Source of the DNA: Epiperipatus broadwayi | Lineage: Eukaryota; Onychophora; Udeonychophora; Euonychophora; Peripatidae | Length of the DNA: 64,000 bases | NCBI GenBank assembly: GCA_028023455.1 | Contig: JAQFVV010012509.1 | Coordinates: forward strand, 2,174,001-2,238,000 | Reading direction: 5' to 3' | Part shown: positions 36,866 to 48,900 of the stretch, piece by piece | How the letters are laid out: each line of letters begins with the position of its first letter | Position numbering within the stretch: position 1 is the stretch's first letter | The notes under the pieces: generated by a model | What the model was told of the DNA's origin: nothing | Database searches by the model: none | What the model saw: only the letters and a program-made list of their open reading frames with translations | Translations under genes and position numbers: made by a program

Positions 36866-38590
36866 ACAAAATACATATCTAGTTAACTTTACTTAATAGA
36901 ACAAGAAGAAATTCTATAAACCCTCACAAATCTTTAATTGACTAGTCTTGTAGGAGTTATTTTCTCTTTTGCTGTTTTCCTAAAATGAGATGCTGGAAAG
37001 TCATGTAGATTCCATTCTCTTACAATACTTCACGTTTTTAACATATTCTTCCATCATAAGCAAAAAGATAAGTTGTTTCGCAAAAACTGTATGAAATACT
37101 ATTACATAGGTCAGATTTTTATTAATTCAAGATTAAGTTTTACCAAAAATGTTTCAAATCAAGATTTCTTTTCTGAAGTTCAATCAAAAAACTATTCCAA
37201 CAACTGAAAAATTTGACATAAGGAATGGGTTTTTTAGTAAGCCTCATTTTTTCCCCCCAGATCCATTAATAAATTCAGTTGGATTTGATTATAGATATTT
37301 TTGAAGACAAATCAACGAGTTTAGAAACGCTTATGATTGCCTTATCTGCTTCAAAGTGAAATATAAAACGCATTGATTTAGGTGGTTAGGGTAAAACACA
37401 AACCATGAATCACATGGTTATGATTGTCCAATCTATGCATGCAATGACATAACTAAAGCATTTAATGAAATCACTACAGAATCTATTTCTTAATTGGAAT
37501 CTCTACAAATTCTTTTATGAAGATTGTAAATAATTATTCTAATAAAAAAATCATAAGTTAAATAAGTAAATATAATATAAACAATTAAAAAATGGCAAGA
37601 CATCTAATGTCATAAAATTTTTTGTTCAGCTGAAAATTGCATAATAAAAAGTAGAATCTAGACTAAAATTGAATTTATGATTTACAACTTGCCATGATAT
37701 TTTTATGGTAATTCAAAGATTTAATCTAGACAAAGATGGAAGCTATTTAAAACTAGAGAATGCTATTAGTTAATATTTAGTATTAGAAAGAAGTGTTATA
37801 ATTATTGTGACATGAAAGAGAACTGCTAATTAAATTTTTCAGGAGAGAGAACAAAAAAATCTGAAAAGAGAACTGGTTATTTAAAAAACAAAGGTTCAGA
37901 TTTGATAAAATTAACATAAGTTTAAAAATTAGATATAAATCTCCGCAAGAACTACAAGTTTGAATTGTTGAAAAACAAAATAAAACAATAGCAGTCAAAT
38001 GACGAGAGAAAGAATTGGTAGTAGGTTACATTAAGTTGGATTTTCATAAAGATTTTTTTTCTATCTTTATATTTAAGAAAAATGTGTATTTAGCTCTGAA
38101 AAAAACAGAGTGACTGCTATGTATTAACTAAAAGTAGAGCAATGTTCTAATCAATTGCATTATCTGCCATGCATTATTCCATTAAAGAGCCTACTGATTA
38201 TGCATAAACTGATTACTTGCATATTCAAAACTGATTGGTATAATTTTTCACAAAACAAATTGCAGAAAAGTGTTTCCATTTAGTCAAAGATCATGAATAA
38301 ATAAATAACGTTGATAGAACTGTACCAAGAGTTCCACTAGATTAAAACTGATATAAGTTGGGTTTTAGCTTAATAATGCATATGATACATTTAAGCATTA
38401 ATTAATAAATTGAAGACATGCCGTTAGATTTATTTTGTATCAACAGTGGTAATAACTGTTAACTTGGTATTCATCAGATTGATGTTTCTGCCATGATTAG
38501 CAATGGCAGTATCATATTATTATTGTGTTTAGAATTAAATGACCACCCAGATTAATCTGGAAATCCTCTAGATAATAAAAACAAGATGCC
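36866..38590. other. POR intron, unannotated
   Basis: AT-rich intronic DNA. A 71-codon minus-strand frame at 37783-37998 is hydrophobic and looks like a chance ORF. Confidence 0.5.
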
Positions 38591-38778
38591 CATTTGCCAA
38601 CCATTACTGGATGTCAAGTTGGAGTTGGCTATGGAATAATCGTCCAAATAAGAAATCTTAAGCATATTTGTGATTTGAAAAAAAATTATAATTCATTTCT
38701 CTTTGCTACATCCTGAGTGTCCCTAAAAGCAGTCGAGTAGAAGACATAATAGTATTAGCCAAAGCAAAATTTTATAAA

Positions 38779-39400
38779 ATGGAGAGCAGATGGCCTATGA
38801 GGCTACCACTAAATGGTGTAATATGCAATATTACTTTATCAAAATTCGAGGATACTATTATCCCAAAATATTTCACTCTTTTATCTAATGAAATTTATAT
38901 GAAACATGTTGATGATGTGTTTATATGCACATCAAAAACATATATTAATAATATACATCAGGAACTAGAAAATGCATCACCTAACCACAGAATTAATTTT
39001 CTTGATCTATATATACAAAACAAAAACATTCGAAATCTCAATTACAAAATGAAATTAAAGCCCACTGAAATAAGAGGAACTATTCACCTGAAATTGGGAA
39101 CCTCTATAAAACATAAACTTGCAGGTCTGAAGTTTATTTTACAGAAACAAAAACTTATGCAAGTATGAAGCTGACTAAAAAAATAATATAGAGTCTTACA
39201 TTTATGACTATATACATCTGGGATAGGATTGAAAAAGGTTAATTAGAATTATCAGCAAGTTTTACAAATATAATGAATAAGCCTTCAATACATTCCTAGA
39301 AGAGCAAATAAACTAAGAAACATATGCACTAACACATATAAGGTTAGCTTTAGGTTCCCTCCATCATTGAATAAATTGGTGAATAATGCAAAAGACAAAA
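38779..39400 (+). pseudogene. Penelope-like element reverse-transcriptase fragment
   Basis: A 129-codon frame (38779-39168) contains FEDTIIPKYFTLLSNEIYMKHVDDVFIC, where HVDDVF is the RT catalytic box with both Asp intact. NHRINFLDLYIQNKN and HLKLGTSIKHKLAGLKF follow, which match Penelope RT order. After frameshifts, 39290-39410 reads RRANKLRNICTNTYKVSFRFPPSLNKLVNN, the post-RT connector region. It sits in the last POR intron on the strand opposite to POR. The 5' part and the endonuclease are missing. Confidence 0.82.
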
Positions 39401-40321
39401 TACCTCCAGATCCTGCTCCCAAGTAGTTTATAAAAGTGAAGATGTCTATTAATGAATTATCAAGCAGGATCACCCAGCATAAGAATTTATATAACAGGTA
39501 AAACAAAATAATGAATAGAATTCAATTTTCCTTGAAATGCATCATGCTTTTAATCCAACTAACGTGAAAACAGTTTGTGCTGAAAGTAGGATGTCCATAT
39601 TTCCAAGACATACGACCAAAAACAAACTAGATTGCAGTTTATTGCATATTTCAGTATGAAAAAAACAACAACATATAATCATGTTTACATTAATAACGAT
39701 GTATTTATTTTGCAATACAAACAAAAGCAAAAAAGAATTGTTTGTATATATACTATCTATTAAAATGAATTCTGGAAGTCCCAAGATCAATTCTGATCTC
39801 TCAGGTTTGCTGCTTGAACTTCTTATGAACTCCTGAGCAATAAATTCATATATTTCTAATGTAGTAAATTAATGGGAAGCCACTTCTATTTGGAGAAAAT
39901 TACTGATTAACCAATCAAATAATATTAAATGAATAAATATTAATTTATAAAAAATAAAAAAAATTAAATATAAAGTTAAAAATAAAAGTAAAAATGAATG
40001 GTTAAAAAAACCGAGATGTATGGACATCCAGGCTGAAAGATATGATAAAAAACAAACATATAAGGAGGTATAGACAATTGCAAAAGATCCACACACAATT
40101 CCGTTGTCAAAAAAATGGAATATTTAAATGCCTAATTTGCATAATGAAGAGCATTCATTTGAGGGTGCAACTTTTCAACTGCAAAATGAGACGAAGCTAT
40201 GACTCTGATAGTGTTTTGCCAAAAATATGCTCAGCACAATTATATATTCTAAATTGAAATTAGTTTACCTTTTCTTAACACTCATTTGCAATGAGTTTAT
40301 AATGATTACCATAAAAAAAAG
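39401..40321. other. POR intron, unannotated
   Basis: Short AT-rich frames only. Frames at 39542-39790 and 39869-40096 are phenylalanine- and leucine-rich translations of AT-rich DNA. Confidence 0.45.
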
Positions 40322-40324
40322 TAG

Positions 40325-40546
40325 TACTTATGGATTAGTCCTGCAATGTAGGGGATGTCTTTTCACATCTGCAATAATTAAAAATTAACATATCACAAAT
40401 ATTATATCATAATTCCTTGTGTACGCCAGCGCAAAGCATTGGCAAAAACATATGCACCCCCCCCCTTTAAAAACTACAGCGCTTTGCGTTGCAGATGTGA
40501 AAGGCATACCATCTCCCCTACATTGCAAGATTAATATCTAAGTACC
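40325..40546. mobile_element. MITE/foldback with long imperfect inverted repeats
   Basis: TGCAATGTAGGGGATG (about 40344) and TTTCACATCTGCA (about 40362) recur inverted as TGCAGATGTGAAA (about 40491) and CATCTCCCCTACATTGCA (about 40510). The outer TACTTA and TAAGTA are also paired. The loop holds a C run and a GCAAAGC/GCTTTGC pair. No coding capacity. Confidence 0.8.
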
Positions 40547-41227
40547 AAAAAAGTATATTTAGACATACATTATATATAACAATATTTATTAACAAGAATA
40601 AAAATGATGTAAGATCATAATTCTTATAAATATACAGAATAGATAACTACAATTAAAAGTAAATTAAAAAATATGTGACTTTATGCTTAATAATCTTTAG
40701 CATTTAGTACTTGAGTTAAGAAAAGTATTTATAATCCTTTTAATATATAACTAGCTTTAGCAGTTAAGTCTTTAATGTACAGTAACTATTTTCATATTAA
40801 AATAACCTTTTACAGTTCTTCACACACTTTCTTAGTGCAAACAATTTTACTTTAATTTCATCATCACAACTGCTATTAATTCCTCATATGCGGTTTGGTA
40901 AATTTCTATTTATTTACACTTTCTTCAGAAAACTTTTTATCCAACTACAAGTGCTTCTTCTTCTTCCATGTTAACATTAATGGCAACTCAAGCACTCTCA
41001 ATCTTGTTACTACATAGGAGTTACCCCCCCCCCCTCCGCATTTTTATACCATTTATGCTAAGTCCTAATTTACATACATTGTTGTTAAATTTAAATTTCC
41101 TGTTGTAGAACTCTCCTTTTTGAGTTTCTAGAGTAAACTACACCAACAATATGAGTGAAAATAAACTGCGTATATATAAATAAATGCTCTTTATTTATAC
41201 CTACGTGATATGTGCACAAACATTCCA
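40543..41227 (-). repeat. 3' LTR of the gypsy-like element
   Basis: Direct repeat of the segment at 43709-44308. The plus-strand right end is ACATTCCA, that is TGGAATGT at the LTR start on the element strand. Its left edge touches the MITE, and its end is placed by alignment only. Confidence 0.7.
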
Positions 41228-41639
41228 CTCCTCCCTCTATTTTTGAAATAATAAATTTAATGGCAGACATAATTTTTAAATTTGACAGGCAGTCAGCATA
41301 TCCATGGAGTTTTAAGAATAACTTCCTCGGCTTCACTTATTGAAATAGTTAAATCTTGTTGTTCTTCCGGTACTATCTCCTTATTTTTCTTCAATTGTTC
41401 AATAATACATTTTTTTCCGTACTTCTGGTTTCATGAATTTCCAATAAAGTATTCTCATAATAACAGTGAAGGTGATTAATATGTCTTGTCATTTCCCTCT
41501 CATTTTGTAATTTTACTATGCTTAATTGCTTTGATAACATTTTAGTAGGTCATGTATCCGTATGTTTTCCCTTAATTGGAATTTCACCCAATTTCAATTT
41601 CTATCTCGTTTACTAGAATTTGGTAACAACTTGTTCAAA

Positions 41640-42260
41640 TAAATGTGAAAAAAACAACACATCAATAACTCCATTGGGCATAAAATGCCAATTATACATA
41701 CATAAACTAATGCTTCTGGCACATTGTTTATTTTCATTTTCCTTCACACACTTTTAAATGTTGGATAACTTTTTCCACAATTCTGTTACTTTCGGGATGC
41801 TAAGGTGGAGTTAGGATATGTTTAAGCTCTTTATTCTGCAATTAATCATTAAACATTGGCGCTGCAAAACTTGGGCCGTATCTGTCATTGTTAACTCCAG
41901 ATAACCATAAATAGTGAAAATTTCATTGTACATTCCACACTTATATTTTTTACCACTTTATATTCAATCCATTCATCTATTAGCATCCATTTAACGATCC
42001 AGTAAAATCTAAATGAATATGATCCCAAGGAGTGATAAGCTTTTCCCATGCTTCTAATTGTTTTGTCAGCAATTTTGCAGTTTTGTTGACATTTAGAGAA
42101 TTTATTTGATGGAATGCAGCCTTTAAGTCTATTTTCACAAAGTAATTAACTTTCTGTAATAGTGCTAATATTTTATATATGTTTGGGTCCAGATATAAAC
42201 CTTTATTTATACATTTCTTCAATGTAATTCTGCAATCATCACATCTTCAGTCGGAATCAA
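41640..42260 (-). pseudogene. gypsy-like pol remnant: RT fused to integrase by deletion
   Basis: The frame 42222-41980 begins with VNYFVKIDLKAAFHQIN, the RT block normally written YFSKLDLKxAYHQI. It then jumps without RNase H sequence to WEKLITPWDHIHLDFTGSLNG, the integrase catalytic core region (Asp in HLDF). Further down, after stops, LKHILTPP and HPESN correspond to the later integrase core motif. The RT catalytic YxDD box, RNase H and the integrase zinc finger are absent. Confidence 0.8.
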
Positions 42261-42799
42261 AACTCCTTTAGACTAACTCAACCAGTACTTTCTCTACTTT
42301 GTCCCTCAAGGTAAATGGCACTTTAAGAGGCTTGCAGAGGATCGATTCAATATCCACCAATCTAGTTTTCAGCTCTGCTGATCCTGATTCGAACAATCCT
42401 GAATATATCTTTTGCATAAAAGTTTCCATCTTGGACTAACTTTAACACATTTAAGTGTATACCCAGATGTCTAAACCATTCCTAATAATGGACTGAAATC
42501 TTTATTCACTATGTATAGCATAAGAAACTTTAGTCTCCTATTTAACCTTACGGATACTATTACTAACACTTTTCCGCATATATCAATTTTGTTTCCAATG
42601 ATATGAGTAATTATCATATCCATCTTTTGAAGTGTAAATTCTTTTTATGCTTTTCACTGATTTTTTTTCCTTTCCTTATATATCAGCGACAACCCAGTTC
42701 TGCTGTCCATTTCCATAGTTACTTATTGATAACAAGTCTCCACAAACAGCAATATGTGGTCGGTTTTACTGTCATTTAGTATTTTTATATTTATTTTCT

Positions 42800-43690
42800 T
42801 ATAATCTATTCCTCCCCTAGATTTGTAGTCTGTCTTTTTATTTTGCTTATAGCTCTACACTCTTTGAAATGACAGACATCTGCCAAATGTTCTTTAGATT
42901 CAAAATTTCTACATATTTGATATTTATGTTTGCAGTTATTTCTCAAATGTCCAGATTTACTGCAACAATACCACATTTGCTCTTTTTACTCTCTACTAAG
43001 GGTCAGGACATTTTTTCTTATTTTTTTGATTCGTAAGCAAAATTTTTTCCAATTGCTGAGGCAATACATACTTGGATATGTTGTTAAACATAGCTTCTTG
43101 CGCGACACATTTGTTTACAACTAATTTTTATTTAAAGTTGGGTCACTCAGCAATATTTCCTAAAATTCTCGTCTGCAATGTCATATAAAAATTGTTCTAA
43201 TAATGAATCATTTATTTCAACGCTAAACTCACACTCTTTAAAACTAGGTCATAACTCACATATTTTTCTGCTGGCAGCTGATTCTCATTTTGCATTCTCA
43301 GTTGCGCTACCCATATAGATATTCCTGGAGTGAAATATCCATTTATATATTTCTATAACTTCTTTATATGAAAGTTCCTTTGTTTATTTGAGATCGTTAA
43401 CCTATCTGCAAATTATATGACATCTTGGCCTGAAAAATACAGAAGTGCTGACACCCTGAAATGTTAAGTCTTCTACTTTGTTAATGAACATAGAATATTC
43501 TACGCATTCTATATAATTTTTCCAGGAGTTCATGTTATTTTTGCCAAATGTGCCAATCATAGTATTTAATCCATCATTTTTTATTTATTTCTTCGGTCCA
43601 GGTTATTTTGCATCATCTTCAAATTTGGTTTTCTCTTCACCTGGTCTAACAACTGCCAATTTGCACCATTCTGTTAAGTCTGAAGGATCT
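42800..43690 (-). pseudogene. gypsy-like gag remnant with CCHC knuckle
   Basis: From 43690 down the minus strand shows eroded gag. Near 43240-43160, ECEFSVEINDSLLEQFLYDIADENFRK matches the capsid C-terminal block. Near 42975-42935, WYCCSKSGHLRNNC is a zinc knuckle whose first Cys has become Trp. A second Cys/His-rich stretch follows (ESKEHLADVCHFKECRA). Several frameshifts interrupt it. Confidence 0.78.
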
Positions 43691-43708
43691 TCAAGACCAA
43701 TCAAATAA

Positions 43709-44308
43709 TGATAAAAAACTAGTATACTTACTATATACAGTAATTTTTTATTAACAAGAATAACAATGAAATAAGACCATTAGGAAACATCCAGATTAGA
43801 TAACTATAATTTATTTTCGAATGGAAATATCTTCTTTCCAGGAGTAAATTAAATTTACATTTGTGGTTTTATGCTTAGATGTCAGGAAAAGTATTTATAA
43901 TCCTTTTAATATATAACTAGCTTTAGCAGTTAAAAGTCTTTGACAATAACTATTTTCATGTTAAAATAACTTTTTACAGTTCTTCAATTACACGTTTTTT
44001 TAGTGCAAACAATTTATACTTTCACTTCACCAATACCCCCCCCACCCACTGCAGTTTGATAAATTTATCTTTATACTTTCTTTGAAAAACTTTTTATCTG
44101 ATTACAAGTGTTTCTTGTTCCTCCATGTTAACATTTATAGTAACTCAGGTGCTCTCAATATTGCTACTATATAGGAGCCCCCCCCCCCCATCTTTGTATA
44201 ATTAATACTAATGTCACTTTCCTTTGTGATTTTCTAGAGTAATTACAGAGAATGTTTATGAGTAAAAATAATCCGTAAGTCCTAAGTTATATATGCACAA
44301 ACATTCCA
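43709..44308 (-). repeat. 5' LTR of the gypsy-like element
   Basis: About 600 bp, diverged by many substitutions and indels from the 3' LTR, so the insertion is old. It ends in ACATTCCA at 44308 like its partner. Confidence 0.7.
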
Positions 44309-45021
44309 GTCCAAGATCAGAATTACTGGCCATGGTCATGGGCTTTATGTTTATTTTTATTATAGACAACCATCTGATGAATTTTACTGTCCTTATTGGC
44401 AATGAATTACCAGTAAAAAAAACTGAGATTGTTTAAATCTCATCTCAGCCAATTAAAATCCCAGTTTCATACTAACTATGGATCACAGTATTGTAAAACA
44501 GCATTAACTATCATATTATGAAGCACTTACATTTGTACACCATTCACAACTATATTAGCTGTTTGTAGGTATATGTTTAGCATAAAACATAACAATTTAT
44601 AAATATTTCAGTTTCAAATGTTATACCTAAATTTTAAAAAGCAGTAAGGTGCCTATGTTAAAAAGATGAAATCCTTTCTCTTTAATTTCATACGATCTAC
44701 GCACTTAAATAAATAAATCTGAATGTTAAAAATCATATCTTAATATAAAATATATCTATTTTTTACTTACAATAATTTTCATCATACATATGAATTTTGA
44801 ACTAAAACCTTTAAGAACATGAATTTATCACAATTTTATTTAAAAATAACTATATTTTTTTCCAATATTTTTGGAAAAGATTTCATTTTAGTAAAGTAGT
44901 TGTGTAAAATAATGTCATAAAATAACTAGTATTTAAGTGTTAGCCCTAATTTTCTATCAAATTAATACTATTTTTTATTCAATATTATTTTATTTTTAAT
45001 TTAAATTGGTGTACTGCTTAC
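44309..45021. other. POR intron, unannotated
   Basis: AT-rich intronic DNA between the LTR element and the POR exon. Nothing was recognised. Confidence 0.5.
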
Positions 45022-45249
45022 CCACACACATAAATGTGTCCACCGTTTTCTAAAATTTCCCAAACTTCTTTGCCATTTTCTTTTAGTAAATGATACACGT
45101 ATATCTTATGAGCTTGATCCCTCGAGAAAGCACAGTACATTTTTTGTAATGTACCATCTTTTAAAAACTCTTCTAATTCTTCTTGATACATAAAATCTTC
45201 GGTCTTCTTTCTGCAACCAAAATACAGGATAGTCTGCCCCAAAGGTTTA
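45022..45249 (-). CDS. POR: NADPH-cytochrome P450 reductase, internal coding exon with apparent 1-base deletion
   Basis: The reading frame from 45242 down encodes GQTILYFGCRKKTEDF, then FSRDQAHKIYVYHLLKENG and ends HIYVCG, the NADPH-binding half of POR. SRDQAHK carries the Ser-Arg...Lys set that contacts the NADP 2'-phosphate, and the Cys in YVCG corresponds to catalytic Cys630 of rat POR. The acceptor AAG lies at 45252-45250 and the donor GTAAGC begins at 45021. The upstream exon donates one base and the downstream exon takes up two, so 229 bases are expected; only 228 are present. The first codons read as Gly-Lys-Pro and the frame then slips by one base near 45243, where CCTTGGGG should have one more base. 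In the assembly as given, the joined frame is therefore broken here. A homopolymer-type sequencing error is the simplest explanation. Confidence 0.92.
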
Positions 45250-45704
45250 CCTTAAAAATAAGCAAATTATTAAAAAACAACAAACATTATAAAACTAATA
45301 AAAAGCATTTAGTTATTTGGAAAGTCATGTGACATTTGAGTGCACAAATGTCAGGCTGAACGCAATAATTCCATTCGATTAACCAAAGTGAGACTTTCTA
45401 TTTTAATCTATTCTGTGAGGATTTTTTGCTATTAAGTCTGCCATTCTAAGTTCTGTGCTATACTTCACAGAACATTATAGAAATTATATAAAATTACAAT
45501 AATGAGATAAGAATGAAAAAAAAAAAAAGGATTAAATTATTCAAATTCAAAATGGTCAAGATCTTAAAAGTTTTTTTTAAAATATACTGTCCTCTTTTAA
45601 TAATGGGGAAAATTCAAAAGATAAGTAACTATAAACTCAGTGTTTGTAGAAGTGACAACTACATTACTAATTGTGATAACTGCCTCATGTGAACTGATAA
45701 TCAT

Positions 45705-45979
45705 ATAACATTAAGGTGTTTTCAGTTTAAGACTCATAGTTTTGTAGTTAAATGGAGATAAAAGGTGGTTGCTGGAGGGTTGCATTAGATCCTAAGTTCT
45801 AGGTGCAGTGCTCTCAGATCCAAGGCTCCTCACTGACGAAGGCCACAAGCCAGAAACTAGTCTGGGAATATTGGATGAGTAGGCACTAGATGGGGATTTT
45901 ATGCATAAGCTTTCTGGCATCCATTGATTACTCTAGCTTGCTGTGTGTGGCAATATATATAGTGAGTTTGGCCTGTTTT
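45705..45979 (+). mobile_element. Hammerhead-like repeat, simple copy with 13-bp target duplication (copy 3)
   Basis: AACTGATAATCAT at 45692-45704 and at 45980-45992 brackets 275 bp. The insert contains TTGTAGTTAAATGGAGATAAAAG, the hammerhead-like core at 45833, the TTATGCATAAGC block and the GAGTTTGGCCTGTTTT end. It is the cleanest single unit of the family and lies in a POR intron on the strand opposite to POR. There is no coding potential. Confidence 0.85.
45827..45868 (+). ncRNA. Hammerhead-ribozyme-like core, copy 3
   Basis: CTGACGA (45833-45839), GGC/GCC stem II with a CACAA loop, GAAAC (45853-45857), TAGTC with C at 45862 as the predicted cleavage site. Downstream TGGG pairs with CTCA upstream (A-T, C-G, T-G, C-G) as stem I. 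Stem III is two base pairs, as in minimal type I hammerheads that act as dimers. The A-A at the base of stem II is atypical, so activity is uncertain. Confidence 0.55.
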
Positions 45980-45992
45980 AACTGATAATCAT

Positions 45993-48900
45993 CTAAGATT
46001 TTCAAATGCAACAGTTTTTTTTTTAATATTTAAATTAAAACCACATTTACTTTCATATTAGTGCTTAAACAATTCAGTTTTTATTTTTTTAATGATTACT
46101 AAATTTAAAAAAAGATGGCAGGAATTCAATTTGAGTTAATCTTAAAACTAAAAAAAAGTTTTGTTTATTTCTGCATTAAAAGCTTTTCTTTGTAAGATAA
46201 TAAGTGGCAGACCAAGCGTTTCTCAGTCAGGATAAATTAAAATCAAGATATATACAAAAACTGCTAGTGTAAATAATGTATTAAAAAATAATTAAGACAT
46301 AAAAACCTCTCCTAATATGGGTAATTAATATAGGGGTATTAATACCAATTTGAAAGTCTTCAGGAGATCTTTTATATTCTGGAGATAATATCATATTAAC
46401 ATTTTGTATAGTGTTAAAATGAATTGTTAGTGATTCCAAATATTAATTGCTGCTGAAGGATGAGACCACATAAATTATTATGGAAAGCATCGGCTAGAAC
46501 AACAAGTCCTCTCTAGTTGGCTAATCATCTGATTGCAGCGTTAATAGTTCCACCAATAGAGATTATCCATTCATCTTTTTTTTTTTTAAAAAAATAAATA
46601 ACCAGACAATTACATTCTAAAAATCTATAATCCTCATGCAATAAGATATTCAATACTGAATCCAAAAAATGTTAATCGTGACATGTTCTAGTTCTTTAAT
46701 TCATAAATTCTGGGATTTTAAATTGTGTCAGTAAATCACAAAATATTGAGGTAAAGAAAATTCTATTCTTAATGAGATGGAAATCCTGCAGGCCAATCTC
46801 TTACATTTCTCTACTAAGGAAGGGAATGAAGCCTTGTGATATAAAATGAAATAACCAAGAAGCTATGCTTAACTTTACAAAACATAGCTGTTAAATCTAG
46901 GATTCTATCAGCATATGTAAATTATTTTGATTTATTTGAATTCTTAACCCTAACATTACCTTGGTTTACAAATTTATCAACCAAACATATATACGAATGC
47001 TATATTAATACTACTGATATTTTGGATGATGTGCTTAATATATATATATATATATATTTAATATTACTGTTCTCTTTATCTTATATATGTTATACTTTTT
47101 TTGCTTTATCTTATATACGTTTACAAGCAAAGTGTGAAAGCCAGCGCTTTATATAGAATGCCTAAGAATTTTACACAATACCAAAAGTGTGATATCTAAG
47201 TATAAAATGCTTAGATTTTTACACATTTCCTAGTCATTCTATAAAATGCTAAAAGGAAAATCAACAAAGTATAAAATACTCCCAGCAAAAATGCTTGATG
47301 TCACAAAGACTAGATGTAAAATGTTAAATTAGATGCATTTAACAAATGATTAGTAAAAATAATGATTAAAATTATTACTAAATGTTATGGGTATACTTTA
47401 CAGTTAACTAATGAAGAGTAGAAAGATAATTATCAAGAAATTCCTTACGTTTTTGAAAATTTATACAATTTTAAAATCCTTCATCATTGATGCTTTACTT
47501 CCAAAATAATGGTATAAAAATGCCATTATTTCTTTTCTGGCTTATTTGATCTTTATATAAAATTCAGCATTTCACTACCATCATATCATCATGGTCTAAC
47601 TTATTATTATGAAGTTTTTTCATCTGAGGGCTTAATCAGTAAGAAATAATAAACACATTGTACTTGAACTCCTCATAGCATCAGAAATTAAATTTTTAGT
47701 TAAATGTTTATTATTTAATAAAAACAACCACAAAAACACATTATTTTTGACAATTTCTTTCACTCGAGTATTTTAGAGTATAGGTTAAATATGACAAATC
47801 CTGTGTCGTCTATTTCGTATTTCTTACATTTTATCAGGAATCTTTTCAATAAAAGCCTTTTTCATAATTTGTCGAAAAACTATTTGGCATTCTTTATAAT
47901 CCCTAGGTATTTGAGAAAGTACGTAAAAAATTGAAATAAAATTTCATGCTTTGCTCAAAAACATCACACACTGAATAGAATGTCTAGATATTCTTTCGAT
48001 TGGCTAGCATATTATTGTATACAGTGAGAAATAAGGTACCCGTATGAATAATATCTGAAATGTCACAGCATGTCTCACCAGTTTTGTTTATGTAAGTAAA
48101 AGAGTTATTATAAAACTAGATTTATTATAAACATGCAACAATATATTTTAAAAGAGGTCTATCATATAAATATTTAAAAAAAATCATTATTATCCAATCA
48201 AAGGAGGCTAATGAAAAAAAAATTAGGGCAAAGCAATAATCCATCCCTATTTCTCCAATTATGATAACGTAAGCAATCATGAAGTTATTTTAAGTGTATT
48301 ATTAAATTATGCCACTTTCATTATTAAAAAGGCAAATAAGAGGTCATCCATAACTACCATAATAATGTATCTTGGCGTTAGGTAAATTCTACTTTGGAGT
48401 AACAATGTTTAAAAATCCCCAGAGGAATAAATGCTTCCTTAATTGGCTTATTCTTGTAATTAAAATATTTCTGGATTTTCAATGATTGTCTATATAGAAA
48501 ATTTACAGAAGATTTAATAGCTTATGCTTTTATTGTTAATTTGATAAGTAATAGAATATGCTTCCTGTCAAATTGTTATATTAAATATTTAAGGGTCCAA
48601 TATGCTGAAAACTCTCATTTGAATTTCAATAAATGTTATAGTTAGGTGGTTAGTTAAATAGTAGACTAAGTGTCCTGTTATATAAAGATTTTTTTTTGAT
48701 ACTTGACATTTACGTTCGCTTGAATGATAACGTGAACAATAGCATATCATTATTATCTTATTAAGTTGGGAGTTACATATAATCTCTAAGTATTTTAATA
48801 ATTAGATAGTCATTGCCACAACCTTATAGTCCTAAATTGAGCATTTGTTATTATGAGTGGAAATCCCATTCAATGTTTAGGGTGATCTACATGGTGAAAT

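Larger units (their letters stand above)
40543..44308 (-). mobile_element. Ty3/gypsy-like LTR retrotransposon, decayed
   Basis: Two long direct repeats (about 40543-41227 and 43709-44308) share blocks such as AGTATTTATAATCCTTTTAA, CTAGCTTTAGCAGTTAA and a C run. They are the LTRs of a minus-strand element. Just inside the 3' LTR is the purine tract AGAGGGAGGAG next to the LTR start TGGAATG. Between the LTRs are eroded gag, CCHC, RT and integrase fragments in gypsy order. It lies in the last POR intron in the same orientation as POR. I did not find a convincing target duplication or primer-binding site. Confidence 0.85.

Noticed and set aside
47037-47060. TA repeat as a regulatory element
   Set aside because: Simple microsatellite; nothing around it suggests a function.
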